Assembly (NCBI RefSeq): GCF_027580225.2
Contig: NC_073346.2
Location: forward strand, 9,016,001 to 9,080,000
DNA: 64,000 bases
Direction: 5' to 3'
DNA from: Misgurnus anguillicaudatus
Lineage: Eukaryota; Chordata; Actinopteri; Cypriniformes; Cobitidae
Shown here: positions 22,815-34,379 of the stretch, piece by piece
Layout: each line of letters begins with the position of its first letter
Numbering within the stretch: the first letter of the stretch is position 1
The notes under the pieces: model-generated
The model's database searches: none
What the model was told of the DNA's origin: nothing
What the model saw: only the letters and a program-made list of their open reading frames with translations
Made by a program: the position numbers and the translations under genes

Positions 22815-23352
22815 AACTCATTCCCCGCCAGAATGAAAGTTGCCTGCCAGCATTGTTTGGGATTTTTACAGAAGTTTTTTTTTATTGAGTACAAAAGTAT
22901 ATAAACAACAAAGGCAAATATACATTCACAGCGTAGTTAAGTATTACAGGCTCAGGATTTTTACAGAAGTTTCACAAAATGCCTTCCAGGAAAATTTTCG
23001 TTTAAATATATATAAACATACAAATATATCAAATGAAGGAACAGACCCTTTGCTTTCAAACTAACAATAAACAAACAAACAAATTTTCTCTGCTTATAAA
23101 CTCTTAAATTTTTAGCAAAAAGCTGAAATAACTATGTTTTGGTGAAGGAATTTTGTCGAGATCAGATTCAGAACGATTATCAGAACATAGATGGACTGTA
23201 AAGTTTATTAACAATTTTTTGCTTCATTTTTTACATAAATTGGGTAAGTGTGCCTTTAGATTACCATAAAACTCATCAGGAACACGTTTTTTTTTTCAGG
23301 CAAATGTTTTCTCTTAATTGACGGGATAACTCGTCAATGGCAGGGAATAAGT
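22815..23352. mobile_element. AACTCATTCCCCGCCA element
   Basis: aactcattccccgcca at the left and tggcagggaataagtt at the right are imperfect inverted repeats. The interior matches 17820-18150 in another lpcat1 intron (gagatcagattcagaac, gagcgttttctctt-like segments), so the family is dispersed here. Confidence 0.65.
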
Positions 23353-23360
23353 TACCCTTA

Positions 23361-23748
23361 CACTGTAAAAAAATCAGTAGAAATTGCAGCTGGGTTGCCG
23401 GTTATTTACTGGCAACATTTTGTTCAAAGTTGAATGAACGTTTAACATTTGCAGGTCTTTGTCTTTATAGAGTAAAACAAAAAAAGCATCAAGCAAAACA
23501 TTCTGGGAAACAAAATCTGAAGCAAAAAACAGAAAAAGATTGATGATGATTTCTGGTTCCCAGAATGCTTTGCATGAGGCTGTTTTTGTATAGTTTTATT
23601 CTGTAAAGATAAAGACTTGTTGATGTTTAACGTTTATTTAACTTTGAACAAACCCTTGCCAGTAACTAACATAAATTGAAATCTACAGTAAGTTACCAGC
23701 AACCCAGCTGCAATAACATTGTAATTTCTACAGAAATTTTTTACAGTG
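23361..23748. mobile_element. CACTGTAAAAA MITE, copy B
   Basis: It has the same ends and same internal inverted repeat as 6080-6478. The flanking bases are TA on both sides, as in Tc1/mariner insertions. It is nested in 22694-24211. Confidence 0.82.
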
Positions 23749-23773
23749 TATATTAACCTGGAACAACAGGTCC

Positions 23774-24074
23774 TTAAAGGGATAGTTGACCCAAAAAACT
23801 GTATGCTGTCATTCTCACCCTGATGTTGTTTCAAACCTGTATAAAATTCACACAGGAAGATATTTTGAGCAATTTTTGGAACCAAATCGTTTTTGGGCAC
23901 CATTGACTTCCATAGTATTTTTCTTTCCTACTAAGTCAATGGTGTTCTGTTTCCTGCTTAATTACAAATATATTCATTTGTGTTCAGCAAAACCAAGAAA
24001 TTGATACAGGTTTGTAACAACTTGAGGGTAAATAATGACAGAATTTTCATTTTTGGGTGAACTATCCCTTTAAA
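23774..24074. mobile_element. AAAGGGATAGTTGACCCAAAAA MITE, copy 1
   Basis: Left end aaagggatagttgacccaaa and right end gggtgaactatcccttt are inverted repeats. This terminal sequence is very common in fish. Copy 2 is at 26017-26411. Confidence 0.8.
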
Positions 24075-25755
24075 AGTATACAATGGGTCCTTAGGGTATA
24101 ATATAAAAGGTAAAACATTTTAATGTGTTGTATACTAATAAAGGTACAAAAAGGAACTTTAAGGGTACCACCCCAGAGTCCAAAAATGTACAGTTTTGTA
24201 CTTTCTTTCAGACATGTACTTTTCTATTAAAAAATGAAAGTTAGGAAATTATTCAGACACAGTTTAGTACTAAATTCCCCCTCATGTTTTCAGTAAATCA
24301 ATGTTTTATCTATGTCACCATCTCTGACTTGAAATAATTTATATTTCTGATATGTATTTTGAATGTTCCAAATGCAGGGCATTTTGTGAATTTTGATATA
24401 CATATAAGAATTGTTTTCACTGCCATGAAAGATCTGTGATTTGAAGTGTTATTTACAATGACTGAATTGATAGACTTGTATCTTCACTTTGGACTATTTT
24501 GTTATTTTATGCTGTTTTTCTTGATAATCATTACTGTTACATTCTTTTTTATTCCCCTCACTTAGGAAATTTCATAAATGTTATTGTTGGCCTTGAATTA
24601 GTCTTTTTTTTTTTAGAAGAAGAGAATGTATTGACAATCCATCACAATCAATAGTACAAATGTAAACGCCGTATCATACAATATATTCGACTATCTGCAT
24701 CTACTCACAAGACAGACTTTAAGGACACGGCTCAAACAGTGAGTTGTGAGTGAAGGACGCTTGAACCCGACGTACAGTCTTTGTACAGATGACGGTTTGA
24801 GTCGCTAACTCGCCACACTGTTTGTTTTCAATCCAGTTCTCATGGGTTCCCCCACTCTTATCCCAATTTGATATTTATGTATTTGTGCTGGCACTTTAGA
24901 TTCGTAAACTTTTTTTCTGAATAATGTGATGCTGGTTTGCATGTTAAAGTGATTGGTTATGATGTCACCGTGGTCGATACCCAAACAGACCGCATGGAGG
25001 TTTTATTGTAATGACAGCTGAAGGGGATTGTGGGTTTGCTCAGTGCTATTTTAATCCCTGACTGCTCGATCGTTCTCTGACTAGTATGCACTAAACTAGT
25101 GTTATACACTGAGGGCGTATATGGGAAGTTTTTGTGTTGATCAGGTGCTTTTTGAATGTTTGGAGTATTAGAGATTAATGTCTGTTTTGCTGTTAAACAG
25201 GGAAAGTGAAATGTGACTGAGACATGTTTTTATCACATTTATTTTGAAAACCTTTTATTTTATGCTGAAGGTCTAGATTAAACGAGGCCGACAGGAACCC
25301 TGAGCAGACCCCGGTTAACTTAGCTTACTAAATATTTGGAGAAACAGTGATTTATGATTTTTATTTGAATCAAATTTATAAATGGAATAAGGGTCCAGCT
25401 GTCTCTCCATTGTAAAACCTTTTTTTACGTATAGTTAATTTTAAATACCTCACAGGAAGACTTGTTCTACTCTGTTTTGTAAAGCTTTCCTAAACTTGAA
25501 AATCTTATTTATTTTACTTTTTCCGCCTGTGACGATGTTTCAAACTGAGCTGAAGATGAAAGACCGAGCTGCTTTTTCATGCGATGAGTCTTTCTGATGG
25601 CTCTTCTGTTACTTGTTTCGGCTAATGTAGATGTTGTAGGTTTGTTTTCTATTTTATCCCGAGTTTTATTTTTTATGTATCCAAAGAGTCATTTTTACAA
25701 GATACCTGGACTTGTCTGTTTCGACTGCTATGAAATGTCTTGTCATTCTGACTCT

Positions 25756-25761
25756 AATAAA
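25756..25761 (+). promoter_or_regulatory. Candidate distal poly(A) signal of lpcat1
   Basis: AATAAA followed by a plausible cleavage zone and a T-rich downstream element (gattattttttg, 25792 on). The 24600-25750 sequence before it is mostly unique-looking. Repeat-dominated intergenic sequence begins soon after, which fits a transcript end. Confidence 0.5.
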
Positions 25762-26016
25762 AAGGGACTCTTGACTACATTCTTCTGGATCTGATTATTT
25801 TTTGAACTCTGTCTCCCCCTAGAGGTTAAGACAAGCGGTTGCGCTACCATTTGGTGAGTACGTTCAAGGTCAAATCATGTCAATTGATAAGATCATAAAA
25901 ATCATTTTAGATTGTTGAAGGTGACTTTTTTTATTAATAACTATTTATATATACGTCTCTTAAGCATTATGTTACATAATAGATGTATATTCCAGTAAAT
26001 GTTAAAATTAATATTT

Positions 26017-26411
26017 AAAGGGATAGTTCATCCAAAAATGAAAATTCTGTCATCATTTTCTCATCCTTATGTTATTCTAAATCTGTATGTTTTTTATGAA
26101 CACAAAAAATATATTTTGATAAATGATGGTAAGCACACAGCTGATTGTAACCATTGACTTCCATAGTAGAAAAACAAATATTATGGAAGTATTGTGGTAA
26201 ATGATGGTAGCACATAGTTGATGGTGCCCATTGACTTTCATCATGTTTGTTTTCCTACTATGGAAGTCAATGGTTACAATCAGCTGTGCTTCACATCATT
26301 TATCAAAATATCTTTTGTGTTCATCCGAAAAAAGTAATTCATACAGATTTAAAACATCATGAGGGTTTAAATATTTTGACAGACTTTTCATTTTGGGGTG
26401 AACTATCCCTG
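26017..26411. mobile_element. AAAGGGATAGTTCATCC MITE, copy 2
   Basis: aaagggatagttcatccaaa at the left and ttggggtgaactatccct at the right. The interior also contains an inverted pair (attgacttccatagtag and ctatggaagtcaatgg). Confidence 0.8.
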
Positions 26412-26889
26412 TTATAATCCAGTAATATATATTATGTTATTGTATTTACACAAAATCTGTTATACAAGTAGTATATGCCTAATTATGTTTGTATCAATTT
26501 GATTTTTTTGTACTAAAGTATATATTTAATGTGTCTCATTCAATAAACAAACAAACGTATGTGTCTTGTATCTGGATACAATTTTTTTACCCATTAATCA
26601 TGTTTCGCCAACAATTAAAATTTATTTTACACTAACATTTAAAATCAGATAATATCACACGTACAGTGTGTACGGAACGAATTCAGACCCCTTTAGAATT
26701 TTCTCTCTGTTTCATTGCAGCCATTTGCTAAAATCAAAAACGTTCATTTTATTTCTCATTAATGTACACTCAGCAACCCATCTTGACAGAAAAATTTAGG
26801 AATGTAGGAATTTTTGCAAATTTATTAAAAAAGAACAACTGAAATATCACATGGTCATATGTATTCAGACCCTTGGCTGTGACACTCAT

Positions 26890-27060
26890 ATTTAAAAGTG
26901 GAGTCCACGATGTTTGAAAGCCAATGTTGATATTTGAAATCACCTAAACAAACACGCTCCTACCCCAATAGAATCTGGACCTTCTGTTGATAGACCCGCC
27001 CCACACATACGCAACCCGGCAAGGATGTCGGTTAGTAGACAAGCTCCTGAGCTCCAGAGA
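26890..27060. repeat. Dispersed repeat, inverse copy at 48300-48410
   Basis: The segment around cacctaaacaaacacgctcc and gaatctggaccttctgttga is the reverse complement of sequence at 48310-48405. The family is not identified. Confidence 0.6.
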
Positions 27061-27116
27061 TAGGGAGATTTTCAGATGAGGGCTTTGGTTGCTATGAGAT
27101 TGTTGCTTTTTGTTTA

Positions 27117-27792
27117 CACTGTAAAAAAATCAGTAGAAATTACAGTGTTACTTGCAGCTGGTTGCCAGTAACTTCCCAGCAAGCAATTTTGGCTAAAACA
27201 AGGCCAAATTTGGGCTGTCAGTGAAAGTCTAATAGACGTCTAACATAGCCCCCAAGAATAGACGACACATGTACGTTTAAAACAAATGAAAGCAAACACC
27301 TGAAAACATGTTGACTTTGCTTACATGTTGGAATTTCATACATCTTCAAGTTATTTTGCCAAAAATGGCATGTAACCAAATTCAAAGTTATTTAGGGTAG
27401 AAGTGGGTTACTCATAGCCGGACTAAATTGGGTCTATGTCTGGGTTACAGTAGATTTAAATGTATGTTATTTACTGGCAACATTTTGTTCAAAGTTAAAT
27501 GAACATTAAACATTTACAAGTAAAATTACAGCATCAAGCAAAACATTCTGGGAAACAAAATCTGAAGTAAAAAACAGAAAAAGGTTAATGTTGATTTCTG
27601 GTTCCCAGAATACTTTGCATGAGGCTGTTATTGTATAGTTTTATTCTGTAAAGATAAAGACTTGTTAATATTTAATATTTATTTAACTTTGAACAAACTC
27701 TTGCCAGTTAATAACACATTTAAATTCACGGTAAGTTACCGGCAACCAGCTGCAAGTAAACACTGTAATTTCTACGGAATTGTTTTACGGTG
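27117..27792. mobile_element. CACTGTAAAAA MITE, copy C, interrupted
   Basis: It has the same ends as copies A and B, with TA on both sides. It holds a 270-base insertion (27175-27444) that begins cccagcaagc and ends tgtctggg, absent from the other two copies. Confidence 0.8.
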
Positions 27793-27962
27793 TATCAGTC
27801 GTTGAGCGATGTGCCGGTTGGTTGTTGTGATGTTTGTCCCGCCCCTCCTCCAATGTGATTGGACGGGCGAGTGAGAAGTGACATTGATGAGCTGAGCGCC
27901 GACGCTCAGAGCGGACAAAACCAATTAAAAACATACGCTGGCTGCCGGTGTGCACACTACAG
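27793..27962. mobile_element. Fragment of the element at 1-357
   Basis: ggttggttgttgtgat, cttgtcccgcccctcctcca-like and gtgattggacgg segments follow the same order as in 1-357. It ends ccggtgtgcacac. The left end is missing. Confidence 0.6.
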
Positions 27963-28546
27963 CATTGCTCAGAGAAATGGGTGTTAAGGATGGAGTGTAG
28001 ACGAAAGCCATTATCTGTTCTGAGTTTTTGTGTGTTTATGCAAATCATCATCAAACCTTGAATTCACTTGCTTACCTTATATAAATCTGGCAGTTTTTTC
28101 ATGTAAGCTGTGTTCGACTTCATGTGGCCCTGTATTGTAGACCATTCGACATAATGACGATATAAAACAAAAGGGCATTTTTTAAATTTTAAAGCATACA
28201 GAGCACTCATACACCAATCGATGTGCACTGCACCACATGAAGTCAAACATACTCCATGAAACATTTTGACGTGACATCACAGCCTTACAGGAACATCCAC
28301 ATGGAGGCATACTGGTGTTGCATTACAAACAGGATAGATCCACCTCCGAAAGGCATGAGATGGGTGACAATCATGGCTGCCATTCTGAGGAGTCGTTTCA
28401 AACCAAAGTACAGAAAATTTGAAGTGAAGGATTTCACAGTGTACAACTGATAGACATTTCACTCGTATGAATGTCTGCACAGATTTTTTTGTGTGTGTGG
28501 TGAAAACTACTTACTTGCCTCAATGAGTTGCACAAAGTGCATTCTA

Positions 28547-28919
28547 AAGGGGGTCGCACACCGGATGCGCAGCTCAGCGCCGATTCGCGTCTATAATAAA
28601 TCGGAGGCATCGTACACCAGAAGTGCACATTAAATAGCGCGAGCTTATTCAGATAGCGTCTACTTCAAAATGCAAAATATATGTTAGTAGCCAATGTTAA
28701 TCATTAATGATTTGGGACAAATATGATGTTTTTTAATGTTAAACTATGTGAGTGGCGCTGTGTGGCGCGACAGGGATTTGAGCAACTTCCTCAGTCGTAG
28801 CTGGGCGCCACAGACAGGTGTCACTTGTTGGCGCTGGTGTGCGTATACTCATAGAAAACAATGTGTTAGATTTTTTTAGAATGGCGCAGCGCTGCGTGTC
28901 CGGTGTGGGACCCCCTTAA
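28547..28919. mobile_element. AAGGGGGTCGCACACCGG TIR element, complete copy
   Basis: The left end aagggggtcgcacaccgg is inverse to ccggtgtgggacccccttaa. It is GC-rich with many gcgc motifs. An inverted, truncated copy is at 55651-55952. Confidence 0.75.
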
Positions 28920-29758
28920 GAAGCAGTTTTGCTGTAAGTTTTGGTGGGAACAGTCATTGGCCACTACACCATTCAATAAATATGACACATTTGGGATCTC
29001 TTACAAGTATTAACTAATAATTAACTCAAGCGCAAGTTTTCACAATTACTATCGATGTTATGAGTAACTGGAAACAATGGTTTTTGTACTCCCTTTAAAC
29101 CTTGAGAAATGCTTTTAGCCAGGAAAAACTGCATATACCCTATACTTGTTTGTTGTTTCTAGGAAAGTCTTAAATCAAAGTATTAACATTTAATCAAAGC
29201 TTAAGTAAACACGTGGCAGTTTAATTGATGTATTTTTGGTAATTATATCTCTACATAATTGTTCAAAAACATGGTTCCCAACTGGAAGCATTATTGACTC
29301 ATCCGGATCAATAATACATGTAACTGTCTGTACGTTTTTTACTGATTCATCCAGAAAATTAAAGATTTTTGCCTTTTGTTTTTTCTTTTGGGGTGTGATC
29401 TAAATATTTGCAGCTTGAAACATGTTGAATTTTGACAGGACTTGTGTGGGAATGATTTTCCCCTTCAGGTCTTTGCGCCCGTCACTTGACTGAAACTAAA
29501 TATGCGAAAGCACAATTATTAATAAATGAGAACTCATTAATAGAAGCATACACAGACAGTCAATGTGAGTGCTGTTATAATAAATGTCAGCACTTTTGGT
29601 AGACCACATCTAATTTTGTAATGTGATGCTTTCGTTTTGTATTTTCTGCACCCCTGTACTATACTGTCCTCTTTTGCCATGAATATGTTTGATTGTGATT
29701 CTTTTATTGAGAAATGCAATCATTAATGAAGTTGCTTACTGCAAAGGACAACACTAAA
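28920..29758. other. Intergenic stretch, nothing recognised
   Basis: AT-rich sequence with no supported exon, RNA gene or terminal repeat. Short open frames here have no recognisable similarity. Confidence 0.4.
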
Positions 29759-29883
29759 CACTCACCTAAAGGATTACTAGGAACACCTGTTCAATTTCTC
29801 ATTAATGCAATTATCTAATCAACCAATCACATGGCAGTTGCTTCAATGGATTTAGGGGTGTGGTCCTGTCAAGACAGTCTCCA

Positions 29884-31199
29884 GGGCCCGTATTCATAAA
29901 GATTCTAAGAGTCCTCTCAGAAAACTCTTAATTTAGCTTAAAAACTTTTACGTAGGAGTCTTAGCCTAAGAGCTTTTCGGGACTGATCCGAGAGCAACTC
30001 TGAGTAAGGAAAAGACAAAAACTTTTATCTTAGTGAGGAGGCGGGGTTGACCCTTTGCTACGTGTGACACAATCTTTTGAAGACTGTGATTGGTTGGTTG
30101 TCCAAGAAGGAAGAAAAAGAGTGCTTTAAGTGTAGAATCAACACGATTTTTTGGATGATTTTAAATGTTTTAAGAAGATATTAGAGAATTAAAGCTATAA
30201 ATATTACAAAATTGCATCTAAAATAATAACTTTTTAAGGCTTAGAATGAAAATGAATACACCAAACCAATGAGTTCTCTGAATTAAACTGGACCAACATG
30301 AACCAGATAATGTGCATGTCAAGATAGAATTATAGTTTGTATATAAAATTACATATGAATGTTTATAGTGTTATATAGCAGAATAAAAAAGTTTGGGTTA
30401 ATACGTTCTCATTATGAATTATGCACGCATTTCAAGAGCATTCGTCTTGTAAATGGATTTGAAATGATGATGTGCTGAGTGCTGACTGTCGCGTCATATA
30501 GATGAGAGACAAGATCTGCTTAACTCAAACTGTAAGTTTGTCAATCACGGGCATAATCTCCGCGGAAATCTGCGGGCGCGGATTCCGTTTGGCCCTGACC
30601 ATCAATTTGAGTATATAGTATATACTTATTCATATATATTTTTATGTACATGCTGTTAATTTCATACTTATTTGATAGGAAATAAACAGTGACACAATGA
30701 TTCTGTACGTTTGTGTGATTACTTTGCTTATAGGCATTTGTAACAGACCTAAATCATCTTTGCTGCATAGTTGCGTTTTTTCTAGTTACCGAATCTGTTA
30801 CTGTAGTTAATGTAGTGATTACTTTTATTTCTGGCGCTATATTGTATTATTATATCTCTAATAAGATCGGTCACAAACATGATTCCTGCATGATCTAATG
30901 TGTTGCATGTTATAAACTTACTGTCATGCATTGTGTGCAACATTTTTTGTCTCCCTCTTCGTGTTTTGTCCACTTTCCCGGTTGCCAAAAAACCTCTTAA
31001 GCTTCTTAAAAATCCTCATTCGTGCTCCTAACAATTTTGACCTTAAGACCTCTTTTAAGGGTTAAGATGCTTTCTGAATTCTTTACTAGGATTTTTTTCT
31101 TTCATTTTAAGAGTAAACGCCCAGATTTCTAAGAATTTTTTTAGAATTGCATCACTAGGAGCTACTTTTTGCATTAAGATTCTTTATGAATACGGGCCC
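29884..31199. mobile_element. GGGCCCGTATTCATAAAG TIR element nested in Tc1
   Basis: gggcccgtattcataaag and ctttatgaatacgggccc are perfect 18-base inverted ends. It splits the Tc1 leader between gacagtctcc and gaactccaaactg. A second layer (agattctaagagtcctc with inverse pieces at 31120-31180) extends the ends. Superfamily not assigned, since a clear target duplication was not seen. Confidence 0.8.
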
Positions 31200-31221
31200 T
31201 GAACTCCAAACTGAATGTCAG

Positions 31222-32095
31222 AATGGGGAAGAAAGGCGATTTAAGCAATTTTGAGCGTGGCATGGTTGTTGGTGCCAGACGGCCGGTCTGAGTATTTTAC
31301 AATCTGCTCAGTTACCGGGATTTTCACGCACAACCATTTCTAGGGTTTACAAAGAATTGTGTGAAAAGGGAAAAACATCCAGTATGTGGCAATCATGTGG
31401 GAAAAAAAGCCTTGTTGATGCTAGAGGTCAGAGGAGAATAAACCGACTGATTCAATAATAATAATAATAATTCCTTACATTTATATAGCGCTTTTCTCAG
31501 TACTCAAAGCGCTTTACATATGAACAGGGGAATCTCCTCAACCACCACCAGTAAATTCATATTCAAGCTGATAGAAGAGCAACTTTGACTGAAATAACCA
31601 CTTGTTACAACTGAGGTATGCAGCAAAGCATTTGTGAAGCCACAACACGCACAACCTTGAGGCGGGTGGGCTACAACAGTAGAAGAGCCCACCGGTTACC
31701 ACTCATGTCCACTACAAATAGGAAAAAGAGGCTACAATTTGCACGAGCTCACCAAAATTGGACAGTTGAAGACTGGAAAAATGTTGCCTGGTCTGATGAG
31801 TCTCGATTTCTGTTGAGACATTCAGATGGTAGAGTCAGGATTTGGCATAAACAGAATGAGAACATGGATCCATCATGCCTTGTTACCACTGGTGGCTGCT
31901 GGTGGTGGTGTAATGATGTGGGGGATGTTTTCTTGGCACACTTTAGGCCCCTTAGTGCCATTTGGTCATCGTTTAAATGCCACGGCCTACCTGAGCATTG
32001 TTTCTGACCATGTCCATCCCTTTATGACCACCATGTACTCATCCTCTGATGGCTATTTCCAGCAGAATAATGCACCATGTCACAAAGCTTTATGA
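31222..32095 (+). pseudogene. Tc1-like transposase pseudogene
   Basis: Recognisable parts: the N-terminal HTH start MGKKGDLSNFERG; RKKRLQFARAHQNWTVEDWK; the first catalytic Asp in AWSDESRF; and, in another frame, MMWGMFSWHTLGPLVPFGHR and GYFQQNNAPCHKA. A frameshift lies near 31885-31910 in the ggtggctgctggtggtggtg run. The second catalytic Asp, normally in QQDNAPCHKA, reads Asn. The third catalytic residue and C terminus are deleted. It cannot make active transposase. Confidence 0.88.
31456..31560. mobile_element. Short SINE-tail-like insertion in the Tc1 pseudogene
   Basis: A (taa)n run is followed by acatttatatagcgctttt and caaagcgctttacata, a common fish retroelement tail motif. Direct repeats attcaa flank it (31450-31455 and 31561-31566), and removing it restores the transposase sequence. 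Confidence 0.7.
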
Positions 32096-32224
32096 AAGTC
32101 ATCTGGGCCGTGACTGTTCCCTTCTGTCCCAGAAATTTGACAAATACTCATCAAATACTCATATAGCCTATAATAAATGGCTCGACATAAATAGTTGTGT
32201 TTAGAAAGTAAAAGTTGGATTAAC

Positions 32225-32491
32225 AGGAACAGTATGTAAGAAATTTATATCAATTAATCATAAAATGGCCCTGATATGTCACTAGACATTAAGAAATCAT
32301 TTTTATTTCAAATACTAATATCACTGACAACAGTGGTATGTCATTTAAAAAGTGGAGTTGCAGCCCTCAACTGATGTTTATGTTGTCATGTTGTGTATTG
32401 GCCACCAGTTGTGTGATTGCAGTACCAGTTTTAGCCACAAGTTTTGTGATTGCAATGAAAGTTTTGACCACAATTCTACATACTGTTCCTT
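32225..32491. mobile_element. AGGAACAGTATGTAAGAA MITE
   Basis: aggaacagtatgtaagaa and the inverse ctacatactgttcct mark the ends of a 267-base non-coding element. Confidence 0.7.
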
Positions 32492-33324
32492 TAAACAATG
32501 ACTTCAATTGGTAACGCCTAAAATTATATTTATATAAAAAAGTACATTCTCACCCTAAGTGAAAAATGTAAATTGAAAATATTTAAATATACCAATTTAA
32601 GTAATTTTTAACGTTTTTTCACCTTATGATTTAAAGTGAGAAAACTTAAGTTGATTTTATTTTTAGCCTGTTATACACTGCAGGATTTTTGCACTCCTAT
32701 AAGATCATTACCCTATGACACTGTGCGACATGGATTGTTTAAACTTTCGTACAAGCATGTAGACTACGATGATGACACGAAAGCTTCAGCGGCTGCGTCA
32801 CACGTTATCGCAACATCACCAGCACGCGCTAGTGGGAATCAAATACCTGTACACAGGTCGTAGCAGCAGACACACTGTGCAGTGATCATGCTGAATTTCT
32901 GACACTGTCAGAAAACTATCGTAGGCTATCTTTGGACGCAAGACCGGGAAAACAAACCACCGATGAAGAGCCACGATCACAGAAATTGCGACGATTGTTT
33001 CACGATGGCAATCTTTATCTGGGACAGACAAAAATTGTGCAGTGTATCTCGGGCTTTAGTTGTACCAATTGAAGTGTAATAAATATGTAATAACAGTGTA
33101 ATAAATGTGCATTAAATGTGAAATCTTATAAGCAAAGCAAACACATCAGAACCTTTGTTTTATTGTGTTAGCAAATGCTGAAAATGAAAATCTAATAGGT
33201 GTCAGTTATTGAATTAGACCTGACGCCACCAACCATAACAATATTTGTTCAAAGGCCATGTTGGCATCTGAATTACCAGATCCATGTGTCATTTACATGT
33301 TATTGCTCCTACAGACGTTTGTGG
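32492..33324. other. Intergenic stretch, no gene recognised
   Basis: A GC-richer patch at 32680-33060 looks like further repeat sequence, with no definite ends. No exon or RNA gene was supported. Confidence 0.35.
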
Positions 33325-33755
33325 CCCTGGACCACAAAACCAGTCATAAGTCGCACAAGTGTTCAAAATGATTATATATTTTTTTAATGCTAAAGATCAT
33401 TAGGATATTAAGTGAAGACCCAGACAGCAGACGACGCCAGGCTGGTGCCGCACCGAGTCTGCACAGGATCCGCACTGACTTTGGACCAGATTCATTGCAG
33501 ATATGGCCCGGAGTCGTCTGCTGTCTGGGGATCATGTTTCATGAAGATACAGTATTTGTACATTTTCTACATTTCCTTCTAAGGACTTCTTTTGGACAAC
33601 TTTAACGGTGATTTTCTCAACATTTCGATTTTTTGCACCGCCAGATTCCAGATCTTCAAATATTTGTATATTGGCCATAACAAATAAGCTTTCCATCAAT
33701 GGAAAGCTTATTCATTTATCTTGATATCAAAACATGTACCTTAGTGGTCCAGGGT
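33325..33755. mobile_element. CCCTGGACCACAAAA element, copy 1
   Basis: ccctggaccacaaaaccag at the left and gtggtccagggt at the right. The same family is at 51686-52075. It contains a 111-base insertion (33419-33529) missing from the other copy. Confidence 0.75.
33419..33529. mobile_element. 111-bp nested mini-element
   Basis: cccagacagcagacgac is exactly inverse to gtcgtctgctgtctggg (17 bases). It interrupts the CCCTGGACC element compared with the copy at 51686-52075. Confidence 0.7.
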
Positions 33756-34379
33756 CTGTTTTTCTACCTTGCATAATGTTGTGGTTAAACAGTATTCTTC
33801 TTTTTTATATCTGCTTGGCAGTTTAACATATTAAAGTTGGAAATGTTGCTGTTTAACTGTAAGGTTCTTTACTTGTATTATGTACAATGTAATATAATTA
33901 TATAACATAATATGGATTTTTCATACTGTGTGAGGTTTGTGTTCTGATCACCATAAACACTTCAAGCACGTCTTAAGATTTATCCTTTTTTGGGGGGTCC
34001 CTAATGGGTGGTGAATTTGTCATATCTGTGTAAAGGGTAAGTTGATAACCCTCTCTTTGATCTGTTACGCTGTGCTTGCCAATCAGTTGTCTCAGTTTAA
34101 CAGATGCCAACTTCAAATGATTAATTTCCAGCCTCAGGCCAGGATTAATGCCATGAATGACTAAATCCCCACAAACAATTAAAAAAATAAACAAGTATTT
34201 AAAATGAATGCATGCTTAATTTATACAAAATTTGATACGTACGTGTCCATTATGTGCTAAGCTATATCATCTATACAGTACTTGTGTAAAAACACCTACA
34301 ATATAAAAAAATGTCATAAATGATCAAATGGAGGAAAATTGAGAAAAATAAAGAGGTGAGAGAGATAGGGAGGTGGGAG
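33756..34379. other. Sequence upstream of slc6a3 exon 1
   Basis: No transposon ends were recognised. The stretch just before 34380 is purine-rich (gagagagatagggaggtggg). Part of it should be the slc6a3 promoter, but no TATA or other firm promoter element can be supported. Confidence 0.3.

Larger units (their letters stand above)
22694..24211. mobile_element. Outer TIR element carrying three nested elements
   Basis: ctgtaaagaaaaagtacaaa at 22694 is inverse to tttgtactttctttcag ending at 24211. It contains 22815-23352, 23361-23748 and 23774-24074. What remains of the outer element is about 250 bases. It lies in the probable lpcat1 3' UTR. Confidence 0.6.
20412..25790 (+). other. lpcat1: Probable lpcat1 3' UTR region
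   Basis: No coding exon is seen after the stop. 20412-22640 and 24230-25790 look mostly non-repetitive, as UTR often does. Two poly(A) signals fit (21483 and 25756), so a long and a short 3' end are both possible. A nest of transposons sits at 22694-24211. The extent of the UTR is inferred from these signals, not shown. Confidence 0.5.
29759..32095 (+). mobile_element. Tc1/mariner-type transposon, broken by two insertions and 3'-truncated
   Basis: The left end cactcacctaaaggattact and the aaacctgttcaatttctcat-type leader are those of a common fish Tc1-like transposon. The transposase frame resumes at 31222 (MGKKGDLSNFERG). It is split by a TIR element (29884-31199), a SINE-like piece (31456-31560) and frameshifts. 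It stops at about 32095 with no right terminal repeat. Confidence 0.85.

Noticed and set aside
29884..31199. Assignment of the nested element to PIF-Harbinger or a related superfamily
   Set aside because: The ends are clear, but no convincing target duplication or transposase remnant was seen, so the family was left open.
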